Shown here piece after piece: positions 1 through 10,300 of a DNA stretch of 28,394 bases; the stretch's first letter is position 1; each line of letters opens with the position of its first letter. The stretch lies in the NCBI RefSeq assembly GCF_001039355.2, contig NW_019773993.1, forward strand, positions 1 to 28,394. Direction: 5' to 3'. A program made the position numbers and the translations under genes. This DNA comes from Lingula anatina. Lineage: Eukaryota > Brachiopoda > Lingulata > Lingulida > Lingulidae. The notes beneath the pieces are model-generated. The model saw only the letters and a list, made by a program, of their open reading frames with translations, was not told the origin of the DNA and ran no database searches.

Positions 1-39
1 CTGGTGTTTATTTCCTGTTTACATTGATCAACATTACAG

Positions 40-2338
40 GTGCCAAAATGGACAATGCAGCAACATATCCCTAATATTTGAAAGAAACCCTACTACTACT
101 GAAAACCCTAACAGACACCCTCCGTCTCCTCGACATCCGGGGCCGTGTGATAACAGAGTCCAGTGCTTCGCAGGGCCATGCATGCATATTAACACTAAGG
201 ATGACAGGTACCCGGACTGCCCGGGTTTATCACAAGAGGATGAGCCCATCGAAGCCATTCCTTATGCCAAGGAAACCAGCTGCGAATCCAGCACATTCAG
301 CCAACAAATCAACTACACTTATTGCCCATCTCTAGACCAAATCAGATGTACCCCTGGTCATACCCACTGCTTTCCTCGTCATTTGGCCTGTATTCACGAT
401 AAAGTGCAACAGAAAGCGTTAAATGATTGTAGACATTTTGAGCATCTTCAACAGTGCCAGACGTATGAATGCCCCAGTATGTTTAAGTGTCCGAACACAT
501 ACTGCATTCCACTGCGACAAGTCTGTGACGGGGAAAAAGATTGTCCTCGCGGGGAAGACGAGGATAAGGCAAGATGCACCAATTATACGTGTCCAGGTCA
601 TTTTCGGTGTAGAGGAGAACGCCAGTGTTTGCACCAGAGTGAAGTTTGCAATGGTGTAGTGAATTGTAAACACTCAACTGACGACGAAGCTTTCTGTGAC
701 ATAAATGCAACCTTATCCAATGGTTGCAAGCACAAAGGATACTTTTTGGACTGCACGGGGAAAGGACTAAGTTCCATACCCAAGTATTCTCCTGATATTA
801 GGGGGCTGGATTTTGCCAGAAACAATTTGTCTCTTAGGAGTAAAGCGTTTAAAGGATACTTTTTATTAGTGAGGCTCGATATCAGTTTCAACAATTTGAA
901 AACGATTCCACCTCGGGTGTTCTTACACTTAAGAAATGTTTTATATCTAGATCTTTCGTACAATCAGATAGCAGCTTTTGCTTCCGATGTCTTTACTGGA
1001 ATGATCAACCTTCAACACTTGATTCTTGAAGGAAACTCTCTGCAAATGATTGAACCCGGCGCATTTGAAGGCTTAAGAAGCTTAACGATTTTGAACCTCA
1101 GCTTCTTTAATATCAACGTTTTGTCAAGAGATACTTTCAGAGGCTTGAAATCTCTTTCTGTTCTTAACATAAGCCATAATACATTATCGTCCGTGGCAGA
1201 CGGTGCATTCAGGGGTCTGCCAAGACTTAAGGTTTTAGATATGTCAGGTAACGTAGACGCTCTGGTAGAACCTGAGGCATTTGTAGAGCTTAGTGCAGAG
1301 ACGCTGAAGTCCGATCAATTTGGCATTTGTTGCCTGGCTCAGCGTAAGGGTAAAGTTGACGTTTGTTTTCCACCAAAAGATGAGTTCTCTTCCTGTTCTG
1401 ACCTGTTGCAAAACCAATTTCTGCAGGTGTCTGTTTGGGTTATGGGAATTTTAGCATGCTTGGGTAATGCAGTCGTGCTTATATATTGGCTACGAAATAG
1501 AGACTCTGCTGCCTCTAGTATATTGGTCATGAATCTTGCCTTGTCGGACCTCTTGATGGGGGTGTACCTTGTTATTATAGCTGCAGCTGACACTAGCTAT
1601 CGTGGCCTTTACGCCTCTCAAGCTGCCAAATGGATGTCTAGTGGTGTGTGTAAATTTGCAGGGTTTCTGTCCATGGTTTCCAGTCAAATGTCTGTGGTGA
1701 TCTTAGTTTTGATCACGACAGATAGACTGATGTCCATCGTTTATGCCATGAAGATTCAAAAGATGGACACGAAGACGAGCTTATTAATTACTGGTCTCGG
1801 TTGGGTCGCAGTTGTTATGTTAAGTACAGTTCCTCTTATTGAAGTGAGTTACTTCAAAGATTTTTACGGACACAACTCGGTCTGTTTGCCGTTCACGTTG
1901 AGCAGGGTTGAGTTCGGGGGCAGGGAATACGCCTACGTAATATTCGTATTTTTCAATTTTACTGCTTTTCTTTTCATCTCTTTTGCCTATGTTGCCATTC
2001 TGAGACATGTCTATCAATCGAGGAAGCAATCTGGGAGAGAGGAGACACATAGGGATGTGCAGTTATTAAAAAGGGTATCTCTGATTTTGATAACCGACTT
2101 TTTGTGCTGGATTCCAGTTACGGTGCTGGGAATTTTGAGCATGGCAGGCGTCCCAATTAGTCCTGAGGTCTCAAGTTGGGTCGCAGTATTTATCTTACCT
2201 ATCAACTCCGCCATGAACCCGATATTATACACTCTAGCCAATATCAAGATATGTGGGAAGCTAAAGAAGAAAAAACGAGAAACCCAGGTACAAACCAAGA
2301 ACACTTATCAGAAACATGCTTGTGAGAACACTGTGTGA
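40..2338 (+). CDS. LDLa/LRR G-protein-coupled receptor (relaxin-receptor/GRL101-like), last exon, 5' partial
   Basis: Plasma-membrane receptor of the leucine-rich-repeat GPCR class with LDLa modules. The reading frame is open from base 2, but a strong acceptor (pyrimidine-rich tract then ACATTACAG) ends at base 39, so the exon probably starts at 40 in phase 2; the first Met at 182 is internal. Order: degenerate Cys-rich modules (41-450), two full LDLa modules (about 464-573 and 587-700, with CDGEKDC and CNGVVNC), about seven LRRs (about 780-1260), a hinge with paired Cys (GICCLAQ, 1318-1338), then seven membrane segments (about 1421-2250). Family marks are NLALSDLLMG in TM2, DRL at 1721-1729 instead of the usual DRY/ERW, and FILPINSAMNPILYT with NPxxY at 2216-2230 in TM7. 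Stop TGA at 2336-2338 follows a basic tail. The LRR-GPCR fold is certain; the ligand is unknown. Alternative: another type C LGR paralogue. Confidence 0.93.
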
Positions 2339-2586
2339 GTCATTCCGAAGAATATGCTCACCTGATTCACTTGATAGTATATACCATCTTTCCGGACTGG
2401 AGCCTCGGTTTAAGGATTAGTCTTTGTGATATGATAAGGCACAGTGAATGCCTATCCCGGGAAGTTGATTTGGGTTTGCTGAAATCATAATGGAAAAAGG
2501 AATCACAATTCATCAGCCATCTCATACGATACATGGTGAGCAATCAGATTTTATTACTTTCACGAATGAACACCCTCCACCCCCCC

Positions 2587-2624
<38 letters not shown>

Positions 2625-2969
2625 GTGGAACCGAATTGTGTTAGAAAAGATTGTGCTGAATTTAAAACGTTGTCATCAGGTTATTGTGCAAACTTGTCAT
2701 CTTGTAAACCATAAGAAAAATTTGTTGTTCTTTTTATACTTTTACTGCTGTTTTTGTGTCTGGATCATTTGTTCCTGACATAAAATTCGGTCTTTGATTC
2801 TTTTCTGTCGGAACTGTGTATTTAGTTTCCATCTTATATTATTCTTTTTGTGTATTTTCATCAAACTGTATAAAGCATCTTAGTGGCCTAGCACTACTAC
2901 AAGTGCCGCCACTGACGTATTACTGCTGAGGAACACAGCTATTTCTCTAACCTCAAGGTAACTTCTATG
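2339..2969. other. 3' flank of the receptor gene, no further gene
   Basis: Presumed 3' untranslated and flanking DNA. I found no AATAAA on the + strand here, so the transcript end is not located. It includes the homopolymer pair at 2580-2621; otherwise I see nothing. Confidence 0.6.
2580..2621. repeat. C10 and A30 homopolymer tract
   Basis: Ten C (2580-2589), TC, then thirty A (2592-2621). It may be simple slippage or the poly(A) remnant of a retroposed sequence. Short ORFs with Pro/Lys runs across it are artefacts. Confidence 0.9.
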
Positions 2970-2971
2970 TA

Positions 2972-4628
2972 CAGACTTGACATTTAATATGGAATATTTC
3001 AGTTTTAAAGGTATACCTAGGTAAAAATGCCTTCTTTTTTCAAAAAACTCAGATCTCACATAAGATATCTGACTGGAGAAGTATGAAGTCAGGTGTGTCG
3101 CTACCAATTAACTGACTACCAAGTCTGTTGCACTGCTGCATTGTGTAATATGCAGTGATTTAATTGTCTGGTGCTCCTTTGGGCTGGTCAAAGCTTGGCT
3201 TTGATGAAGCATGGTTCTGTCAAAAAAGTATCCATATGTCGGCAACTACTGTATCGAAGAATTTGAAATTTTGCATGCAAACGGTCTGTTTTGCAGTGCG
3301 TAAAATGAATTAAGCAGTGTTTTTTAAAATTGTTAAGCTGTGCCAGAATGGCGCGAAAAAGACAGACATTGCCAGACAGATTATTGTGTCAAACGGAATG
3401 GTCTGCACAGTTTTATAGGGTTATGCCCAGACTGATGCACCTACACAGAGACCACGCCCAATGTATCGACATCTTACCACCAGGTTACAGGACTCACTGT
3501 CCTTCAGGATATGCTGCTGCAATTAAACCGAAACCATCCACTCCGTTTTGAATGAGGGGCAAATTGTCACCAAAACGCGTTTTTTCAAGGCTCTTAGCGA
3601 ACACCAAAATGGTTTCAGCAGGTTAGGATATCAGGCGACCTCTGAGGAAGCCACTGTAAACAGCTAAACAGCGTAGTCTGTTTCTCTAATGAATTGGGGA
3701 CCCTGACCATTTTTGGGTAGAACACTGAAATCGCGTGCCTTTCTTTATTGAATTCAGATTTCACCCGTACCGCTAAAATGGTCAAAACAGAGTTTACAGA
3801 CATCCTGAAGAGGCCTACGACAAGACGTGTGCCACTTTTTAAGTGACTAGGGTCATTGGAAGCATCACTATTTGGAGTGGATACCACATTGGTGCCAAAA
3901 CACTAATGGAAGTCATCGATGAAAACCTGAACCAGATCAAATAGAGGAATACTCTGGGAACCACTTGACCATCATTTGATAGGGGGCACCTTAGGAACAA
4001 TTTTAGGTTGCACGATGAGATTGCCGGTTCACACAGAGCACTTTTAATAGCAGATAACTTACAGAAACAAGGGAATGAGCAGCTACCTTGGTCATCAAAA
4101 TCGCCGTATTTGAACCACAGAGACAATATGTGGCTAGGTCATTACTCGCTGTATCAACGGCCTGTATGTCCTACAACAAAACTGAACCAAACTGGCCAAG
4201 TCTTAACCGTTGCCTGAAATTTTATTCCAGATTAAACTCTAAAACCCATTCTAAGGAATGCCTTGTCGCTTGAAAGCTCTGGTAGCGGCAAGATGAGGTC
4301 CGACGTAACAGCGACCATTGCTGTGACTAGACACCCACATGAGGGGCCTTTGTGGGGCGTGTAACTCTTTTAAAGACGATAATTAGGAAAATATGGAGAT
4401 CGAAAATATCGCTTTCAATGGTTGTCGTATGACTTAAAATAGGCAATGTATTTTTGTTTGCTTCACTGGCGAATTCAATTAATGGACTCATGTTACAATA
4501 ACATCCAACAGATTATCAAAAGTTTTTAAAACACGATTTTAATCCTTATTTTCATTTATCAGTCAGCAAAATAGGAAAAAAACTGATTATGATTTGGAAA
4601 AAATATTCCATATTAAATGTCAAGTCTG
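2972..4628. mobile_element. Tc1-like DNA transposon, non-autonomous relic with intact ends
   Basis: The ends 2972-2999 and 4601-4628 are perfect inverted repeats, 28 of 28 bases, starting CAGACTTGACATTT. A TA dinucleotide sits immediately outside each end (2970-2971, 4629-4630), the expected target duplication of Tc1/mariner elements. The length of 1657 bases is normal for a full-length Tc1 element. The interior holds a disrupted transposase read left to right. Ends, spacing, TA duplication and coding remnant agree, so the call is strong. Confidence 0.88.
3347..4330 (+). pseudogene. Tc1/IS630-type transposase remnant
   Basis: No continuous frame survives. Translated pieces recall the Tc1 catalytic domain in the right order: a SVMVWGGI-like piece near 3868-3885, a VIDENLNQIKYRN-like piece at about 3910-3950 (compare the family's ...DGNLNAQRY), then LHDEIAGSHRALLIADNL and LPWSSKSPYLNHRDNMW at about 4005-4135 (compare ...DNARPH and LPWPAxSPDLNPIEHxW). 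Stops and frame changes separate them, and the DD34E-type acidic residues are not all preserved. The N-terminal DNA-binding part (from about 3347) is hardly recognisable. The assignment rests on remembered family motifs; a translated search would settle it. Confidence 0.7.
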
Positions 4629-4630
4629 TA

Positions 4631-6764
4631 TATATCGAGAAGATGAGTAAGTAATTTCCCAGTTCGAACGTGACACGGTATCTCTTCTCGAACACTTGTG
4701 AGTTAAACTCTATTTCCGTGATCACAAATCAAGAATCGGGAATTAATCTAAGGCTATTTTGATGAGTAATGGCCCGTTATTACGAATTGATACCACTAAT
4801 TAATTCCTAAAGCTTGATATTGTACGAGTATGTATTAATAAAATCATTTTGCTATTAAATGCAGTCAGCCAAACAGTAATTCTTTGTTATCTCACTGCTA
4901 GCTTTCACGTTTTTGACGTTCGATTATTTGGCCGTCAATCAAGTGAATTTGATTGACAGAATATAAAATTTCAAACTTTATGTACGGTTGGACAGCTATT
5001 AGTAGGTAAGGTGAGCTGAATACTAGGTTTTGATCTTTTTTATTGTTCTAAAGGCTCTCAGAGGTTTTTCATATGCGTCATCCTTCCCTGTTTAACAAAA
5101 CGAATTTTTTCAAACCATAAAAGGTTACTTTATCTCTGACATTTGCCACGAGCGCCGTGCGATGAAATCGTACATGCCTACTATTTTAGTCACTTAGACG
5201 TATAATATAGCATGTTTTCTCGTAAAACAATCAGTGAAACTGAGAAAGTAAGTATTCTTGACACTTTTTCTTAACAGATCGAGAGATTTAGTTTGAATCG
5301 GGAGGTGCGTCCCCAGTGTTGACAGGCACGCAAATATTCAGTGGTTGTTTGTTTACACCACGTAAACGTCGTGACGTTCTGCCCAAAGCCACACCGTTAG
5401 CAGAGAATGACCCAAAGAAATGCACTCGTTTTGCTTTATGTAATGATCACAAATGAACCCTACATACATGTAATTCCAAGTGCGGCGGAATTAAAGAAAA
5501 CAACGACATTATGAACATAAAGCAACTCATTTACTGATCGTATCACAACATGTAACATCCGTACAGATAATATCACTACATCTATCAGTGCTCTTTTCCG
5601 TGTAAAATATCTTCCTTATCCTACCTATTTAACATTATGCGTGCACTATTTGTTTGGAAATTATATGTTAAATGTAGATATTTCAGGCTTACGCATAAGT
5701 TAAACTCATTAATCAACACTATTCAATGTTCATCACTTATCCGCTTCATTTCTTTTTATTAATGGGACCTTCATCAGCCAAATTTCGAACATCATGCTTG
5801 AGTTTGTTCTATTCCTTTAACTGACATGCCTTATTACTTAAATTGGCTTAGATTAAGGAGACATACTTTATACATGTGTGTGAAGATCAAACGTGAAGTG
5901 ATGACATTGAGTTACTATTATATAAGAAAATCTGTGTATCTAGTGTCTAAAATATGCATTAAAAATAATGAAGAAAAAAGTTAAAAGAAGCCTACACACT
6001 TATTTGACTTATATTGCCTATAAATAATGCTGTTTGTTTAAAATTCAACACATGCAAAAAAAAAAAAAAAAACACTGAAATATTGATAAATCACATTTCT
6101 ATAGAAATGGACATGGTGTAGATGAGGACGGATATGCACATAAAAATAGTGCTTTAAGTTTATAAACAAAATATAAATGCATATATCAAGTATAAAGTCC
6201 AGTTGTTAGTGACATTAATTGGACGGAATAAAAGCAGTCAAACAGTAACAATACTGTAACATGTATAAGTTAAATGCATTAAAACAATGACTGTATTGCA
6301 TAAATTCAAGAAAAATAGTTTAGTCTTATTTTCTTTGGGAATGTCATACATCTTATACATGTAGATAACACAGCAAAGAGAGAGTTGAAAAAATCTGTAA
6401 ATGACAATGTTCAAAAATTCTTATATCACAGCTATATAAATTGAAATTAATAAATATCACTGTTTTTGGAACATCTTAATAAATATGGAATGTTCAATCA
6501 AAAAACATTTGCCACTAAAATAAAAAGCTTTCAACATGTGTATATTTACCCTCAGCTGAATGTTAACTATTAAGTACTCTAAAACAGAGACCAACCAAGA
6601 CACATGTAGTTCTTGTCCTAAATGCTACTGCCAAATACTGCTACCAAATTGTGAACATAATATATATATCACCTCTTACATATATTTATAAGTGATGGAA
6701 AGAGATCAGCCTTAAAAAAAGGAGGAAAACTCTCTCCCTCCAGAAACGTTCCCTTTCTTAAAAT
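4631..6764. other. Gene-free AT-rich intergenic DNA
   Basis: I see no ORF with protein-like content, no RNA gene and no convincing element. Minor items are a 16-base poly(A) at 6057-6072, a slightly GC-richer patch at about 5300-5400, and AACGTC-GT-GACGTT, a short inverted repeat at 5365-5378 with a CRE-like TGACGT half-site that may be chance. Confidence 0.6.
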
Positions 6765-6770
6765 TTTATT
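6765..6770 (-). terminator. Candidate polyadenylation signal AATAAA of the TIR-ROCO gene
   Basis: AATAAA on the - strand about 285 bases past the stop codon at 7054; the nearest canonical signal downstream. The 3' untranslated sequence around it has purine-rich and pyrimidine-rich blocks (6720-6850) that can pair partly. Not tested by transcript data. Confidence 0.4.
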
Positions 6771-7053
6771 CGAACTCCAGCAGCTTTCAAATTTCTTGTT
6801 TGAATAATGAGGTGATTCTCTAGAGGGAGGGAACTTTCTATCCCTGATTTGTGGTTGAAAATTACAATCAAGCAGAAATATCACAACATTAATTGCATAA
6901 GCACACTTGTAAAATCAAAATTTTGGGAATAATGAATAGTTCAACATCAGAACCTCTTGCTTAAATAATTATACTTCCACAAAGTCACATCCTCATATGA
7001 CACTGACAAAATCAGCCAGGCAACAACTGTTGTTGACTTTGAGGATTATATAA

Positions 7054-7313
7054 TTACATTATAACACACGCTTTGCTCTTCTTCTCCCCATTTCCTTCAC
7101 TTTGTGCCTGGGCAGGTGCCTGGGCAGGTGCCTGAGCAGGTGCCTGACCATTACTCTCCTGGACCACAGAATTGTTCTTTTTGGCCTTTGCATATGATCC
7201 AGCAACTCTAGCAGCAGCTTGTGTAGCTTTCATCTTTCTGGTAGATTTTTTCTTTTCCAATTTCTTTGGTGAGGCGGGACCATTGATGGTCACATGCTCT
7301 GCAATTCTAGGAG
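7054..7313 (-). CDS. TIR-ROCO exon 33: basic, QAPA-repeat tail ending in CAAX box CVIM
   Basis: Begins after CTTCTAG in phase 1 and ends at TAA (7054-7056). It encodes a Lys-rich segment (KKLEKKKSTRKMKA), then four tandem QAPA-type units from a 12-base DNA repeat (about 7104-7147), then GEKKSKACVIM. CVIM at 7057-7068 fits C-aliphatic-aliphatic-X with X = Met, a farnesyltransferase signal, and the Lys residues just before it resemble the polybasic region of K-Ras4B, which also ends in CVIM. Predicted result: membrane anchoring of the C terminus. Confidence 0.9.
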
Positions 7314-10300
7314 CTAGAAGTACAGAAAGTCAAAATTAGATCAATTTTGGCTTCTAAAGAATATTTCTTGATACACATTCATTGCTTTATTTCAGGGATG
7401 ACTGATTACAATTCCCATAGCATGAAGGTTTAGGTGCCACTCATATCAATGGGTCTGTAACTGCATAATAAATGTTGAAACACATGAGTATGTTCAGAAT
7501 CGAGGTAATACTCCTGATATTAGTGAACAGAGAAGAAGTATTATATAAAATATCCCCTACTACCACAAGAAAGTTTTATTGCTGAATTGATCATATCTGA
7601 TATATTCAAGTCAGTAGAGTGTCTGCTTGAAACAGTCATTAACTATAAAGTATAGATTGAAAGGATCTATTAAGAAAGTCTTTACTTCAGTATATCTACA
7701 CTGTAAATCCTCTCTAGGTATTGTGTGTCATATGTAATGAAAAACACAAAGTAAAGCTAATTTAAAAAATGATTAAGCAATGACAATGCATCAGATGGAT
7801 GTTGTTTACCTTGCAGGTCTTGGGCAGTGATTTTCAGGGCGCTGGCTGCATCTTGCCCCTGGGTCTGTCTGGCCTGTACAGTTTGCTCATATTTAGAATC
7901 CGCTGAAATTAGACCACTTAGATGTTCTATACATATTTTCTTTACTTTTTTTAAGCATCAGTTAAACTGCAAATATGTTTGTGACTTTGATATATGTAGT
8001 ATACTGTCGAGATGCAGATGATTGCCACGTCTCATACAAATGTGTTACACATACAACTGTGTATTTAGCCTACCAAATTAATTAATGAATCATTTTAAAA
8101 TAACATTTAATGTATACTTTTTGAAAGTACAACAAAGCAGATCTCTTTGTAAGGCAAATATAATTATGGCGCTGTATCTTCTAATAATTTTTTTTAAAAA
8201 TAATTTTCTTTAAGAACACTAAAATATTGTTGTAATTGTATCATTTGAACATGGTAGAATACAACAATTTTCAACACACCTTTGATGAGCTGCATTGTTT
8301 CTTCATCACATTTAGAGTATGGCAACACAGCATCTTTAGCTGTGGCCAGGTCGCTGTTCAAGATAGTAATACGAGGTCCGTCTGCATGCTTGGGACACAA
8401 CCAGCGGATTTTACCACTGGGCAACAAACATCTAAAACAAGACATGATATTATTTAAGCATCAGTAGAAATATCCTATGTGAGGATAAACTTTATGGAAA
8501 ATATATACATTTAAACATAATAATCTTAATTTAAAGACTTGTTTGAATAAGCACTTCAATCACCAAATAAAGCTGTACAGAATTTTAAGTAAACTATAAC
8601 AATTATACACAATTTTCAGTACTCTTCCCCCAAAGAAAACCTAGAGAATTCTGAGCATTTTCTCCTGCTGCTGTTTCCCATTATCTGCGGTACCAACCTT
8701 TTCAAATGTCCTCTAACTTTATGCACATCATTCTTCATCACCTCTTCACGGAAATGTTTGAAGGCCTTGGCAAACCCGGAAGTGTCTGTTCCTTTCTGTA
8801 ATTATACAGATAAATAACAGACACATTTAAATTTATTACTCATACTACTAGTATATGATACAAAACTTACAATGTGAAAAAAATCTAATGCCATTACATG
8901 CAAGTCATCAGAATCATGTCTGATTGAATAAATTAAATTCTAATCTTTAAGGGAAATTTGGGAAGAGTGATGCAGCATTGTCAAACCATATAGGTCATAA
9001 TTCAAATATCTTCCGTCTGTCCATGGTTAAAAATCTCATAAATGGTTTCATTTTTATGTGATCAACATTTCCTATTCTCCATATGTGGATCGACCTGGTT
9101 TAGTAACAGCCAAGTGTGCAAAACCAGAAGACAGAAAGGAAATCCTCAGCCAAAAAACTGCTAAAAGACTCGAGGAACTTCAAAAATGTGTACATAGAAA
9201 AATTTACAACTGCAGAGCAATGTAGAACAATTAACAATATCCGTGCAATAGTGAATCACATTAACTCAGGGAAGGGGAAGCTCCACATTAGAGGGACCTC
9301 CGTGATGCTTGACCACAATGATAGTAGGACAGGCAGGCAGTGACAGTGATGGTAAGACAGGCAGGCAGAATGACAACGATAGCAGTACAGGCAGGCAGAG
9401 CGACAATGATAACAGGACAGGCAGGAAGAAGAGTAACAACGGAAGACAAACAAGGACTTCCAATCAGGATAAACATACAATTCTGTCAACCATAATAGAA
9501 CAAGAGTTGAAAATTATAGGATTAGCAGAGACACAGTTGTGCTCCAGTAAATGTGACAAGATCGATATCAAAGGCTATATTTGGTTAGGCCAGGAAAGAC
9601 CAATGCACAACAGGGCTAGGTCTGGCTCTGGAGGGGGAGGATTTTTAATTATCAAGAAACTTATAAATGACTTTAATGTTACTGTACTAGATGACTCTTC
9701 TGATGGCATCCTTTGTATACAAGCGCCTACCAGCTCAATGTCTCTGACAAACTCTAGTGCCTCGTCCGAGCCCCCCATACAGGTCAGGTTGACCCCACTG
9801 TGTTTGAGAACGGCATTCATTCTGGCCAGATAGGCTGCCGAGTCGGCTATAAACTTCTCCTGGTCTTTCAGCTTCAGGAGAATAGGTGGCCCACTCAAGT
9901 GCCAGCCCTGAAAATTAGACAAAAATTTTTAATAATTTGAACTATGAAGGTGGACTTTTAAATCTTATTGTGCATGTTAGACATAAAGAAACCTACACAA
10001 TAAATTTTATTATAATCCCATCCTTTACAAGATATTTTGTACAATAGTGTCCTTTATCATTTAAATGTATAATCTTACATACAAAGAAACCATAATACTG
10101 CTATGACAGTTCAAAGCTAAGTTTTCCAACAAAATATCATGGTATTTAAATTGTACCTTTATTCAAACTTTCACACTAGTCTGAGCTGGTGAAAGTGTAG
10201 TGATAAATACCCTATTTGATTCAGTTACAGAAATCTACAAATTATACTCAACTTTCTGCTGCATAAAATTACACCTAAAGGGGAGGGGAAAAAAGCAGAC

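Noticed and set aside
598-963. 121-codon - strand ORF inside the receptor exon
   Set aside because: It is a shadow of the receptor frame with no protein-like features.
182-2338. Met at 182 as the start of the receptor
   Set aside because: The frame is open back to base 2 with LDLa-like cysteines, and a strong splice acceptor ends at 39, so 182 is internal.
5365-5378. AACGTC-GT-GACGTT as a regulatory site
   Set aside because: A single short palindrome with no nearby gene start; chance is sufficient.
6669-6884. Small - strand ORF downstream of the TIR-ROCO stop
   Set aside because: It lies in the presumed 3' untranslated region, overlaps the candidate poly(A) signal and has no family features.
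9309-9833. A separate + strand gene of 174 codons
   Set aside because: Its first part is a retrotransposon fragment with a minisatellite and its last 35 codons are antisense to exon 29.
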